Shown one piece after another: positions 39,691 through 48,613 of a stretch of 64,000 bases of DNA; position 1 is the first letter of the stretch; every line of letters starts with the position of its first letter. The notes beneath the pieces were generated by a model. It saw only the letters and a list, made by a program, of their open reading frames with translations. It had not been told where the DNA came from and did no database searches. The stretch spans positions 62,001 to 126,000 of the forward strand of contig NZ_CAINTR010000064.1 of assembly GCF_903853455.1 (NCBI RefSeq). The letters are read 5' to 3'. Both the position numbers and the translations under genes were made by a program. The stretch comes from an uncultured Magnetospirillum sp. Its GTDB lineage: Bacteria; Pseudomonadota; Alphaproteobacteria; Rhodospirillales; Magnetospirillaceae.

Positions 39691-40056
39691 TCACCGCAAC
39701 GAGATGGCGGCCAGCGCCAGGGCGGCGACCACCGCCAAGGCCCCCAGGAAGATGTCGCGCTGACGGCGGTTGCGCAGATCCTTATGCTCGATGCGGCGCT
39801 GCAGCCAACTGGTCGTCACCTCGACCGCGGCGGCGCCGGCGAAGTCGGTGAACACGCCCTGGACCGAGGACGGCTCGAACATGCCGTCGTTGAACTCGTG
39901 CAGGACGAAGGTCGTCCAATCGCCATCGTATTCGACCTGGCAGACCCAATCCTGGAGTACCCAGCGCGACTGGACCTTGCGCACCGGCTTCTCGGCATCC
40001 TGCCGGTGAAACGAGAGCTGATTGCCTTCGACAGAGGCGATCCGTGACTCGGCCAT
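39691..40056 (-). CDS. Small protein with C-terminal membrane helix, unknown function
   Basis: I do not recognise this 121-residue protein. It has a soluble part rich in aromatic residues (WVLQDWVCQVEYDGDWTTFVLHEF), a basic helix (LQRRIEHKDLRNRRQRD) and one C-terminal transmembrane helix (IFLGALAVVAALALAAISL) with a very short tail. This layout fits a tail-anchored protein with the soluble part in the cytoplasm. GGAGGG precedes the ATG at 40056. It lies upstream of msrA on the same strand, with a 44-base gap. Confidence 0.65.
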   Translation of the reverse strand: MAESRIASVEGNQLSFHRQDAEKPVRKVQSRWVLQDWVCQVEYDGDWTTFVLHEFNDGMFEPSSVQGVFTDFAGAAAVEVTTSWLQRRIEHKDLRNRRQRDIFLGALAVVAALALAAISLR

Positions 40057-40305
40057 GTGCCCTCCCTGAATGAAATGAAACATTATTGTAAAAGAAGCGA
40101 TGCGAAGCCAAGTGTAATAATAGTTTCACCCCCCTGGAACAAGTCTTCACGTTATACGACAATCCATGAGCGGCGACGACACCTCCCTTTTCGAAGGTTC
40201 GGCTGATACCGCCAAGCGCAGGAGTTCAACCATGCGCCTGGCCGTAGAGCCCTCGTCTCCCATCTCTTCACCGTTTCTCCCGCACTCCATCCGCCGAGGT
40301 GAGCC

Positions 40306-41085
40306 TTGACCCACCAGACAACGGCCGTGCAGGCCCTTTGCCCGATCTCCGCCGACGGTATCGAAGTGCGCCTGGCCACCAGCCGCGCCGAAATCCAGGC
40401 CGCCCAGCGCATCCGCTATCGCGTCTTCTTCGAGGAGATGGGGGCCAAGCCCACCGCCGCCATGCAGGCGCTGGAAATGGATTACGACGATTATGACGAG
40501 GTCTGCGACCACCTGCTGGTGCTGACCGAGGGCGAGGTGGTCGGCACCTACCGCCTGATCCGCCGCCATGCCGCCGACGCCATCGGCCGCTTCTACTCGG
40601 CCGGCGAGTTCGACCTGTCGCCCTTCATCGACACCCCCGGCGAGATCCTGGAACTGGGGCGCTCCTGCGTCGATGCCCGCTGGCGGCATCGCGGCACCCT
40701 GCAGATGCTGTGGCAGGGTCTGGCCGCCTATATGGTGGAGAACAAAATCCAACTCCTGTTCGGCTGCGGCAGCCTGCCCGGAACCGATCCCGAGATCCTG
40801 GCGCCGCAACTGGCTTACCTGCGCGACAACCACCTCGCCCCGCCCGAACTGCGCGCCCGCGCCCTGCCCCAGCAGGACCGCGTCGACTTCGCCGACGTCA
40901 CCGCCGCCTGGGACGCCCGGCGCGTCCTGGCCTCGCTGCCGCCGCTGCTCAAGGGCTATCTCCGCCTGGGCGGCATGATCGGCGACGGCGCCGTCATCGA
41001 CCGTCCGTTCAACACCACCGACGTGCTGGTGGTGGTCAACACCGCCGACATCGCCGGCCGCTACGTCAAGCGGTTCAGCAGTTAA
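40306..41085 (+). CDS. olsB: L-ornithine N-alpha-acyltransferase OlsB (GNAT-like)
   Basis: Catalyses the first step of ornithine lipid synthesis, transferring a 3-hydroxyacyl group from acyl carrier protein to ornithine. The 259-residue protein has the family start (EVRLATSRAEIQAAQRIRYRVFFEEMG), LLVLTEGEVVGTYRLI, ILELGRSCVDARWR, and the C-terminal LLKGYLRLGGMIGDGAVID. The start appears to be TTG at 40306, preceded by GAGGTGA; the next ATG is far inside the domain. OlsA, needed for the second step, is not adjacent. About 250 bases upstream hold no clear PhoB box, though in other alphaproteobacteria olsB responds to phosphate. Confidence 0.9.
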   Translation: MTHQTTAVQALCPISADGIEVRLATSRAEIQAAQRIRYRVFFEEMGAKPTAAMQALEMDYDDYDEVCDHLLVLTEGEVVGTYRLIRRHAADAIGRFYSAGEFDLSPFIDTPGEILELGRSCVDARWRHRGTLQMLWQGLAAYMVENKIQLLFGCGSLPGTDPEILAPQLAYLRDNHLAPPELRARALPQQDRVDFADVTAAWDARRVLASLPPLLKGYLRLGGMIGDGAVIDRPFNTTDVLVVVNTADIAGRYVKRFSS

Positions 41086-41097
41086 CGCCTAGCTCCC

Positions 41098-42723
41098 CTA
41101 CCGCAGCGCCCCCGGCACCGCCCGGGCCAGCGCGTCGAGCAGACGGGGGGGATCGACCGGCTTGGACACGTAGTCGTCCATGCCGGCGGCGCGGCACTTG
41201 GTGTCGTCGCCCTCCAGCACGTCGGCGGTCATGGCGATGATGGGCACCCGGGCCACGGGGCCGTCCATGGCGCGGATGCGCCGCGTCGCCTCCAGCCCGT
41301 CGATGCCGGGCATGTGGACATCCATCAGCACCACGTCGAAGTTTCCTTCCCGCAACCGGTCCACCGCCTCGGCGCCGTTGTGCGCCACGGTCACCCGGTG
41401 GCCCCAGCGGGACAGCAGGGTGCTGGTCAGCTTCTGGTTGACGGGGTTGTCCTCGGCCACCAGGACAGCCAACGGCGCCAGCACCGGCAGATTGTCCTGC
41501 GCCAAGGGCTTCACGGCCACCGAGGCCAGCCCCACCCGCACGGTGAACCAGAAGGTGCTGCCCTGCCCCTGTACGCTGCTGAACCCGATCTCTCCCCCCA
41601 TCAACTCCACCAGCCGCTTGCAGATGGACAGGCCCAGGCCGGTGCCGCCGAACCTTCGGGTGATGGAGGAATCGGCCTGGACGAATTCGGCGAACAACGA
41701 CGACGATTCGTCCGGGCCGATGCCGATGCCGGTGTCGATCACCTCGAAGCGCAGCTTGGCCAGCGAGGTGCCATCCTCCTCCAGCCCGACCCGCACCGTG
41801 ATGCCGCCGGTTTCGGTGAACTTCATGGCATTGCCGATCAGGTTGGACAGAACCTGACGCAACCGGCTGGGATCGCCGACCACCGCGCGCGGGACCGACG
41901 CCCCCAGCAGAGCCACCAGGGCCAGCCCCTTGTCCACGGCGGCCGGACGCATCAGGGCCACCGTGTCGTCCATCAGCCGGGACAGGTCGAAGTCGGTGAC
42001 CTCGACCGTCATCTGCCCGGCTTCCAACTTCGAGAAGTCGAGCACGTCGTTGAGAATGGCCAGCAAGGTTCTGGCCGAGGATTGAGCGGTCAGCAGATGG
42101 TCGTGCTGCTCGGGCGTCAACGGGCTGTCCAGCAACAGATGCAGCATGCCCAGCACCCCGTTCATGGGGGTGCGGATCTCGTGGCTCATGGTGGCGAGGA
42201 AGCTGGCCTTGACGCGGGCCATCTCCTCCGCCCGCTCCTTGGCCAGGATCAGCATCCGCTCGGCCTGCTTGCGCGCCGTGATCTCGGTATAGGTGGTGAC
42301 GAAGCCGCCGCCCGGCAGCGGCGTGCCGCGAACCTCGATGATGGTGCCGTCGGGACGCTCGCGCTCGAAGCAATGGAACGAGACGTTGCGGGCCTTCTCG
42401 ACCCGCTCGGCCACCAGCGCTTCCACGTCGCCCGGACCGTATTCGCCGCGCTCGGCGTTGTAGCGCATGAAATCGGCGAACACCGTCCCGGCGTGAACCA
42501 GGCTGACCGGGAAGTCGAGCATTTCGAGAAAGCGGTTGTTGCACAGGATCAGGTTGAGGTCGCGATCAAACACGGTGAAGCCTTGGCCGAACTCCTCGAC
42601 CGCCTCGATCAGGTGCTTCCACTTGTGCTCGGCCGAGCCCGCGTCTTGATGCATGCCGTCGCGCCGCCTCTTTCCCGCCTGCTCCCACACCGGGCCGGGT
42701 CGTTTCTGATTGTCGGGGATCAT
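41098..42723 (-). CDS. PAS hybrid histidine kinase with receiver
   Basis: A 541-residue soluble hybrid kinase. A PAS domain ([28 protein letters not shown]) is followed by HisKA ([15 protein letters not shown]) and HATPase motifs ([38 protein letters not shown]). A receiver ends it, with phosphoacceptor in VLMDVHMPG and K in YVSKPVD. No membrane helix is seen. The start is uncertain: ATG at 42723 is preferred over one 16 codons upstream. It is divergent from the bacteriohemerythrin gene, so oxygen or redox sensing is a guess only. Confidence 0.88.
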   Translation of the reverse strand: MIPDNQKRPGPVWEQAGKRRRDGMHQDAGSAEHKWKHLIEAVEEFGQGFTVFDRDLNLILCNNRFLEMLDFPVSLVHAGTVFADFMRYNAERGEYGPGDVEALVAERVEKARNVSFHCFERERPDGTIIEVRGTPLPGGGFVTTYTEITARKQAERMLILAKERAEEMARVKASFLATMSHEIRTPMNGVLGMLHLLLDSPLTPEQHDHLLTAQSSARTLLAILNDVLDFSKLEAGQMTVEVTDFDLSRLMDDTVALMRPAAVDKGLALVALLGASVPRAVVGDPSRLRQVLSNLIGNAMKFTETGGITVRVGLEEDGTSLAKLRFEVIDTGIGIGPDESSSLFAEFVQADSSITRRFGGTGLGLSICKRLVELMGGEIGFSSVQGQGSTFWFTVRVGLASVAVKPLAQDNLPVLAPLAVLVAEDNPVNQKLTSTLLSRWGHRVTVAHNGAEAVDRLREGNFDVVLMDVHMPGIDGLEATRRIRAMDGPVARVPIIAMTADVLEGDDTKCRAAGMDDYVSKPVDPPRLLDALARAVPGALR

Positions 42724-42779
42724 AGGCGAGTTTCCACCGTTACGGAAGCGCCGCCTCCACTCTAACACCAACGCCCATC

Positions 42780-42793
42780 ATCCCATTTGGGAT
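42780..42793. promoter_or_regulatory. Inverted repeat ATCCCA-TT-TGGGAT in the divergent promoter region
   Basis: Perfect 6-bp arms with a 2-base centre lie between the divergent hybrid kinase and bacteriohemerythrin genes, 69 bases before the hemerythrin ATG. It could be an operator for a dimeric regulator. No known consensus was matched. Confidence 0.35.
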
Positions 42794-42861
42794 AGGTCCT
42801 AGGCATTGTCCGACTCCATACCCATCTGTTGTGGCGGGAAGCTCTTTACAGGAGGGATGAC

Positions 42862-43272
42862 ATGTCGACCTGGAACAACCCCGACTGGGCCAGCCAGAAC
42901 CCGGAAATCGACGCCGAGCACAAGAAGCTGAACCAGATGGTGTCGTCCTTGGCGGCGGTGGTGAAGAACGATTCCGGTCTGGGACTGTCCACCGAAGCGG
43001 TCGCCATCCTGATCGAACGGATGAAGCTTCATTTCGGCCTGGAAGAATGTAGCGCCGCGCGGATCGACCCGGAATCCCACGCCATCCTGCACGAGGATCA
43101 CGCCAACCTGCTGGCGTTGCTGATGCAGGTCAAGGACAGCATGGACCGCCGCGACGGCGACGAGGCCAACCGCCGCCTTCAGGCCTTCATCGCCGCCCTC
43201 GCCAAGCACGATTCCGAGATCGACATCCCGCTGTTCCGCATGATGGCCGACACGGTGGCCCAGACTCCCTGA
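42862..43272 (+). CDS. Bacteriohemerythrin
   Basis: A 136-residue oxygen-binding di-iron protein. The ligand residues are visible in the family order: EIDAEHKKLNQM, KLHFGLEE, H-x3-H in ILHEDHANLL, and HDSEID near the C-terminus. AGGAGGG lies before the ATG at 42862. Such proteins store or deliver oxygen, or sense it, in microaerobic bacteria. The protein is stand-alone, not fused to a receptor. Confidence 0.9.
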   Translation: MSTWNNPDWASQNPEIDAEHKKLNQMVSSLAAVVKNDSGLGLSTEAVAILIERMKLHFGLEECSAARIDPESHAILHEDHANLLALLMQVKDSMDRRDGDEANRRLQAFIAALAKHDSEIDIPLFRMMADTVAQTP

Positions 43273-43289
43273 TTAGACAGACTCCCTGA

Positions 43290-44633
43290 TCAGAATTGCA
43301 GGACGAAAACGGCGCCGGCGCCGGTTGCCGGTTCGACCCAGGCCTTGCCGTGATGCAGTTCCATCGCCCGCTTGACGATGGACAGCCCCAGGCCCGCCCC
43401 GCTGCCCTTGCGCCGGTCCCGGCGCCAGAAGCGCTGGAACACCAGGTCCCCCTCCTCCTTGGGAACGCCGGGGCCGAAGTCGCGCACCCTGATCTCGGGA
43501 TGCTCGCCGCCCATCACCGCGATCTCCACCGAAGTGGCGGCCGGGGTGTGGGCCAGGGCGTTCTCTACCAGATTGGTGATCGCCTGCCCGATGGTTTCGG
43601 TGCAACCGTGGACGATCACGCTTTTGTCGCCGCTGCGGGTAATGGACTTGCCGGCCATGGCCGCCGTCGGTCGCAGATAGCCGGCGATGGCATCGACGAG
43701 GTTGCCCAGGTCAACCTCCGACCGCTCCTCCCCCGACAGCCCCTCCATTTCCGCCGCCCGCAGCAATTGGGTGACCAGCCGGGACAGGGTCTGGACATCG
43801 ACCTCCAGCTCCCGCCGCAATTCTCCCTGATCAAGGGTTTCAATGCGGGCGCGCAACACCGCCAGCGGCGTCTTCAACTCGTGGGCGGCGTTTTCCAGGA
43901 ACTCCTTTTGCGCCCGGAAGGCCACCTCCAACCGCGCCAGGGCGCTGTTGACCGCCTCCACCAGCGGCAGAACCTCCTCCGGCACCCCCTTGCCGGCGAC
44001 CCGGCCCTCGGGCGCCTGTGGGCTGATGGAAGCCGCAGATTCCGACGCCGCCAGCAGGGGGCGGAACCGGCGCTGCATGCGCACCAGGGCAAAGCCGAGC
44101 TGGGCGAAGAACAGAGGAACCAGCAGCCAGCCGGCGCGAACCTTGAAGCCGCTGACGATCTCGTCCATCAGCACGTCGCGATGGTTCATGTCCTCGGCGA
44201 CCTGAATCCACACCGGCCGGCCGTCCACATTGGCCTTGGCCGACACCCCCCATAACAGAGTGTGGCGCGAACGGAGCTTGAAGCGACCGCGCGGTTCCGC
44301 GGAGTCCGGGTCGGGATCGGCCAGCGCCTGGGGCGGCTCGACCGACGCGAACAGGGCGTGGCCCCCGTCGTCGAGAATAGCGAAGGAATAGCGGCCGTAG
44401 GACGGCGAGAACCGGGCCATGTCGCCCGGCGACAGCGCCAGCTTCGGCCCGTCGCCGAAGCTCAGATGGCCGGCCAGTTCCATGGCTGCCTCCTGCATGT
44501 CGCGGGCTTCCAACTCCTCGACAGTGGCACCCAGCCGCTCCAGCACGATGGCGAACAGCGCTCCGATGGCAACCACCTGGATCACCAGCAGGTCGAAGGC
44601 CAGCGAACGCAGCAGCGACGGCCCCTTAGACAT
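43290..44633 (-). CDS. Two-component sensor histidine kinase
   Basis: A 447-residue membrane kinase. TM1 (about 10-32) and TM2 (about 170-188) enclose a periplasmic sensor of about 135 residues resembling the QseC/TctE N-terminal region. HisKA has the phosphorylated histidine in NAAHELKTPLAVL. HATPase motifs are NLVENALAHTP, RDFGPGVP and GAGLGLSIVKRAM. Its start overlaps the end of the response regulator gene by 8 bases. The ligand is unknown; neighbours suggest organic acid, sugar or metal sensing. Confidence 0.92.
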   Translation of the reverse strand: MSKGPSLLRSLAFDLLVIQVVAIGALFAIVLERLGATVEELEARDMQEAAMELAGHLSFGDGPKLALSPGDMARFSPSYGRYSFAILDDGGHALFASVEPPQALADPDPDSAEPRGRFKLRSRHTLLWGVSAKANVDGRPVWIQVAEDMNHRDVLMDEIVSGFKVRAGWLLVPLFFAQLGFALVRMQRRFRPLLAASESAASISPQAPEGRVAGKGVPEEVLPLVEAVNSALARLEVAFRAQKEFLENAAHELKTPLAVLRARIETLDQGELRRELEVDVQTLSRLVTQLLRAAEMEGLSGEERSEVDLGNLVDAIAGYLRPTAAMAGKSITRSGDKSVIVHGCTETIGQAITNLVENALAHTPAATSVEIAVMGGEHPEIRVRDFGPGVPKEEGDLVFQRFWRRDRRKGSGAGLGLSIVKRAMELHHGKAWVEPATGAGAVFVLQF

Positions 44634-45303
44634 CAGCTTTCACCAGGCAGTAGCCCATGCCCTTCTCGGTGCGGATGGTCACGTCGGCACGAGCCTGCTG
44701 CAACCGCTTGCGCAGCCGGTGGACATAGACCTCCAGGGCATTGGCGCCGACCTCGCTGTCGAAGCCGAACACCGCGTTGTCGATGGCGGAGCGCAGCACC
44801 AGACGTGCCGGCTGACGGATCAACAGGCGCAGGACCGCCCGCTCGCGCCGGGGCAGATCAATCCGAATTCCATCCACCTCCACGTCCTGGGTGGTCTCGT
44901 CCATGGCCAGGTTGCCGAACGTATAGCGGTTGGGCAGCAGGCTGGGTGGACGCCGCAGCAAAGCCCGCATGCGGGCGACCAGTTCCGCCATGGCGAACGG
45001 CTTGGCCAGATAGTCGTCGGCCCCGGCGTTGAGACCGGCCAGACGATCCTCCAGACGCTCGCGGGCGCTGAGGATCAGGACCGGCACCGCGTTGACCGAT
45101 TGGCGCAACTGCCGCAGGAAGGACAGGCCGTCCCCGTCGGGCAGCCCGAGATCGAGCATGATGGCGTCGTATTTGGCGGCGCCCAGGGCCGCGTTCGCAT
45201 CGTCGAGACTGGCGGCGGGATCGACGGCGAAACTTTCGCGCATGAAGGCCTCGACCACGAGGCCGGCAAGACGCTCGTTATCTTCGACCAGCAGCAGGCG
45301 CAA
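44626..45303 (-). CDS. OmpR-family response regulator (QseB/TctD-like)
   Basis: A 225-residue DNA-binding regulator. The receiver has ED in LLVEDNERL, the phosphoacceptor in IMLDLGLPDGDG and K in YLAKPF. The winged helix has the transactivation loop and recognition helix near LEVYVHRLRKRLQQ. It pairs with the overlapping kinase gene. Likely targets are the divergent OprB porin and the RND pump that follows, which is an inference from location. Confidence 0.94.
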   Translation of the reverse strand: MRLLLVEDNERLAGLVVEAFMRESFAVDPAASLDDANAALGAAKYDAIMLDLGLPDGDGLSFLRQLRQSVNAVPVLILSARERLEDRLAGLNAGADDYLAKPFAMAELVARMRALLRRPPSLLPNRYTFGNLAMDETTQDVEVDGIRIDLPRRERAVLRLLIRQPARLVLRSAIDNAVFGFDSEVGANALEVYVHRLRKRLQQARADVTIRTEKGMGYCLVKADV

Positions 45304-45315
45304 ACCGGGACCTCA

Positions 45316-45675
45316 TCACTTCAGGATCGGCAGATCATTGTCGGCGTCCAGCCAGCTTCGCACAATCCACATCTCGGTGCGCGCCTCTTCCACCTCGCCC
45401 TGCCGGCACAGCTTGCGGCTACGGTCGAGCCGGCGGTGCATGGCGGCATATTCGTCCACCGAATAGCGGTGGCCGTGATTGTCCAGGACGAAGCTGCCGC
45501 CGCCGGACTTCTCCGACGACCACCCGGACCAATTATGCCGCCATTCCGTGTTGAGTACCTCGACCTCGGCGTCGCAGGTCGCGCCTTGGGGCGATTCGGT
45601 CTTGGCTGGTCCGGCCGCGACAGCGGCCAGAATGATCAGGGCGACGGAAAGACCTAGGCTGTATCGCTTGTCCAC
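45316..45675 (-). CDS. Small secreted protein upstream of the two-component system
   Basis: I do not recognise this 119-residue protein. The signal peptide (LGLSVALIILAAVAAGPA) is clear. The mature part has two cysteines (in GATCDAEVE and RKLCRQGE) that could form a disulfide, and a tryptophan-rich segment (TEWRHNWSGWSSEK). The start is GTG. Its stop is 12 bases before the response regulator start, so it is likely the first gene of this operon. It may help periplasmic sensing. Confidence 0.65.
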   Translation of the reverse strand: MDKRYSLGLSVALIILAAVAAGPAKTESPQGATCDAEVEVLNTEWRHNWSGWSSEKSGGGSFVLDNHGHRYSVDEYAAMHRRLDRSRKLCRQGEVEEARTEMWIVRSWLDADNDLPILK

Positions 45676-45732
45676 GTTATCCCGCCTGCAAAGACCAGCC
45701 CGCCCCAGGACCTTGACAAGACTCGAGGCTTC

Positions 45733-45765
45733 GATGAAAAAACGCTACCCGCTCAACCTTTCATC
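45733..45765. promoter_or_regulatory. Spaced inverted repeat in the divergent region before oprB
   Basis: GATGAAA (45733-45739) and TTTCATC (45759-45765) lie with a 19-base spacer between the two-component operon and the porin gene. A second, partly similar GATG element occurs nearby. They could bind the adjacent response regulator. This is a weak, unconfirmed signal. Confidence 0.3.
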
Positions 45766-45879
45766 AAGATGTCGCGGAATTTCCCTTTCCTCGGCGGGAT
45801 GAGCGGTCAGAATGCAAGCCCAATGAAAGCTCCCCCTGCTACGCCCCGGCCCAAGCCTTTCTGAACGGATAAATTCCCC

Positions 45880-47280
45880 ATGCGCCATATGTCTGCAGCG
45901 ATCACCCTGGCGGCCGGGATTGCCGTTCTGTCCATTCCGGCCAAGGCCGAGGAGGCCGCTCCGGCCCCCGCCGAAGCTGAAGCCGCCGCCCCCAAGGGCT
46001 TCTGGGAGCGCGACACCCTGACCGGCGACTGGGGCGGGCTGCGGTCGTCGCTGGACGCGTCCGGTCTCAAGCTCGGCGGCGTCTATACCGGCGAGGTGCT
46101 GGGCAATCCCTCGGGCGGCCTGCGGCAGCGGGCGGTGGCGAAAGGCCTGCTGGAAATCGACATCGACGCCGATTTCGACAAGCTGATCGGCTGGCAGGGA
46201 CTGACCTTCCACACCTCGCTGTTCCAGATCCACGGCCGCTCCATGAGCGCCAATTTCCTGTCCAACAACTTCACCGTCCGCGACATCGAGGCGGCGCCGG
46301 CCGGGCGCATCTGGGCCATGTGGTTGCAGCAGTCGGTCTATGACGACCTGGCGTCGCTCAGGGTCGGCCAGATGCCGGAACAAGAGGAATTCTGCGTCAG
46401 CTCCAACGGCGCCTATTTCATCAACGGCACCTTCGGCTGGCCCATCGGCTTCGCCGCCAACATGCCGTCGGGCGGCGGCGCCTATCCGCTGGCCATGACC
46501 GGCGCCCGCGTCAAGGTGCAGCCCACCCCCGAGCTGGCCATCCTGACCGCCGTCTTCAACGGCGACCCGGCGCCGATGATCTACAGCAACAATCCCGACC
46601 CCCAGCGCCGCAACCGCTACGGCCTCAATTTCGATACCAACCAGCCGCCGCACTGGTTCGGCGAGGTGCAATACGGGGTCAACCAGGACAAGGGCGCCGA
46701 GGGCCTGCCGACCATGGTCAAGCTGGGCGGCTGGTACCACAACGGCCGCTTCCTCGACCAGCGCTACGACAACCAGGGCATTTCGCTGGGCAGCGCCGCC
46801 AGCAACACCATCGCCAAGACCTATCGCGGCTCGTGGGGGATCTACGGCGTCATCGATCACATGCTGTGGAAGAAGCCCGGCAGCGAGGATGGCGGCATCG
46901 GCGTCTTCACCCGCCTGTTCGTCAGCCCCGAGGACCGCTCGGCCATGCCTTATTACGACGAGGTCGGCCTGACCTGGAAGGGCATGATCGAGGGCCGCGA
47001 CGACGACGTCGCCGGCATCGCCATCGGCTACGGCAAGATGAGCCCCGCCCTGGCGTCGCGCGACCGCGACGCCATCAGCCTGGGGACCAACACCACCGTG
47101 CGCGATTTCGAAATGGTCACCGAAGTGCTGTACCGCGCCCAGATGAATCCGTGGTTCACCCTGGTGCCCAACGTCCAATACGTCATGCATCCCGGCGGCG
47201 GCATCGCCTATCCCGACCGGCCCACCACCCGCATCCCCGACGCCACCGTGGTCGGCCTGCGCGCCGTGCTTAAATTATAG
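45880..47280 (+). CDS. Outer-membrane carbohydrate porin, OprB family
   Basis: A 466-residue outer-membrane beta-barrel precursor. The signal peptide (ITLAAGIAVLSIPAKA) is followed by an alanine- and proline-rich stretch, then the OprB start GFWERDTLTGDWGGLRSSLDASGLKLG. The barrel continues with alternating amphipathic strands and ends in VVGLRAVLKL, typical of porins. OprB porins pass sugars and other small solutes. It is divergent from a two-component operon that may control it. Confidence 0.9.
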   Translation: MRHMSAAITLAAGIAVLSIPAKAEEAAPAPAEAEAAAPKGFWERDTLTGDWGGLRSSLDASGLKLGGVYTGEVLGNPSGGLRQRAVAKGLLEIDIDADFDKLIGWQGLTFHTSLFQIHGRSMSANFLSNNFTVRDIEAAPAGRIWAMWLQQSVYDDLASLRVGQMPEQEEFCVSSNGAYFINGTFGWPIGFAANMPSGGGAYPLAMTGARVKVQPTPELAILTAVFNGDPAPMIYSNNPDPQRRNRYGLNFDTNQPPHWFGEVQYGVNQDKGAEGLPTMVKLGGWYHNGRFLDQRYDNQGISLGSAASNTIAKTYRGSWGIYGVIDHMLWKKPGSEDGGIGVFTRLFVSPEDRSAMPYYDEVGLTWKGMIEGRDDDVAGIAIGYGKMSPALASRDRDAISLGTNTTVRDFEMVTEVLYRAQMNPWFTLVPNVQYVMHPGGGIAYPDRPTTRIPDATVVGLRAVLKL

Positions 47281-47342
47281 CGCGACAGCCATGTGAAAGT
47301 TTGCCGCCGTACAACCCTGTGTAACTGGCGGTAGGGTGGCAG

Positions 47343-48611
47343 ATGGCACACGGCATTCGGACGCAACAACCGGTTCGCAGGCTTCCGCCCCGGACGCAAT
47401 GGACGCTGTTGGCGGTGGGCGCGATTCTCGCGGCGATCGCCCTGGCCGCCCTGCCGGGAGGCGCGCACCAGGCCGCCGGCGACGCCGCCGTGGCCGAGCC
47501 GCCGCCACCGCCCGGCAGCTTTCCCGCCACCGAGGCGCAATGGGCCGGACTGACCATCGAGCCGGCGCACCGCATGGCCTTCCGCCCCATCGACGAGACC
47601 GACGGCAAGATCGCCACCAACGACGACGCCACCACCCCGGTGTTCTCGCCCTATTCCGGCCGGGTCACCCGGATCTTCGCCAAGGCCGGCGACATGGTCC
47701 AGGCCGGCGATCCGCTGCTGGCGGTGGACGCCTCGGAATTCGTCCAGGGCCAGAACGATCTGGTCACCGCCCTGTCCCAAGTCAGCACCGCCCGCGCCCA
47801 GATGAAGCTGACCGAGGCGGCGGAAAAGCGGCAGCACGACCTGTTCGAGGCCGGCGGCGGGGCGCTGAAGGATTGGCAGCAGAGCCAGTCGGACCTCGCC
47901 AGCTCCCGCGGCGCCGTGCGCACCGCCGAGATCGCCCTGGCCGCCAGCCGCAACCGGCTGCGCATCCTGGGCAAGAGCGACGCCGAGATCAACGCCATCG
48001 AGACCGCTCCCGACACCCACCGCATCAGCCGCGAAGCCGTCATCCACGCCCCCATCGGCGGCACCGTGGTTCAGCGGCAGGTGGGAATCGGCCAGTTCAT
48101 CACCAGCGCGTCGGGCGGCGGCGGCAACCCGGTCTTCGCCATCGGCGACCAGTCCACCGTCTGGCTGGTGGCCAATGTGCGCGAGGCCGACGCGCCACGC
48201 ATCAAGGGCCGCGAGGCGGTCGAGGTCGCCGTCCTGGCCTTTCCCGGCCGGGTGTTCCAGGCCCGCCTCGGCTACGTGGCGCCATCCATCGACCCGGCCA
48301 CCCGCCGGCTGCCGGTGCGCGCCGTGGTCGACAACCGCGACCATGCCCTGAAGCCCGAGATGTTCGCCCGCTTCCGCATCGTCACCGGCGAGGACAGCAA
48401 CGCCGTCGGCGTGCCCGAATCGGCGGTGGTGTTCGAGGGCAGCACCGCCCGCGTCTGGGTAGCGGGCGACAACCGCACCCTGGCGCTGCGCAACATCACC
48501 GCCGGCCGCACCGATAACGGCATGCTGGAAGTGGTCTCCGGCCTGGAACCCGACGAGAAGATCGTCACCAGCGGCTCGCTGTTCATCGACCGCGCCGCCA
48601 AGGGCGGCTGA
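47343..48611 (+). CDS. RND efflux periplasmic adaptor (CusB/CzcB-like)
   Basis: A 422-residue membrane-fusion protein. An N-terminal membrane anchor (WTLLAVGAILAAIALAALPG) is followed by the barrel-sandwich hybrid (VFSPYSGRVTRIFAKAGDMVQAGDPLLAVD), a coiled-coil hairpin (about 135-215) and beta-barrel and proximal domains. It joins the inner-membrane pump to the outer-membrane channel. It starts 62 bases after oprB, and its stop lies 2 bases before the pump gene. No clear metal-binding methionine cluster is seen. Confidence 0.92.
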   Translation: MAHGIRTQQPVRRLPPRTQWTLLAVGAILAAIALAALPGGAHQAAGDAAVAEPPPPPGSFPATEAQWAGLTIEPAHRMAFRPIDETDGKIATNDDATTPVFSPYSGRVTRIFAKAGDMVQAGDPLLAVDASEFVQGQNDLVTALSQVSTARAQMKLTEAAEKRQHDLFEAGGGALKDWQQSQSDLASSRGAVRTAEIALAASRNRLRILGKSDAEINAIETAPDTHRISREAVIHAPIGGTVVQRQVGIGQFITSASGGGGNPVFAIGDQSTVWLVANVREADAPRIKGREAVEVAVLAFPGRVFQARLGYVAPSIDPATRRLPVRAVVDNRDHALKPEMFARFRIVTGEDSNAVGVPESAVVFEGSTARVWVAGDNRTLALRNITAGRTDNGMLEVVSGLEPDEKIVTSGSLFIDRAAKGG

Positions 48612-48613
48612 GC

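Noticed and set aside
40166-40309. A 47-residue plus-strand frame that ends over the olsB TTG start
   Set aside because: It has no ribosome site, no recognisable features and S/P-rich composition, so a leader peptide cannot be supported.
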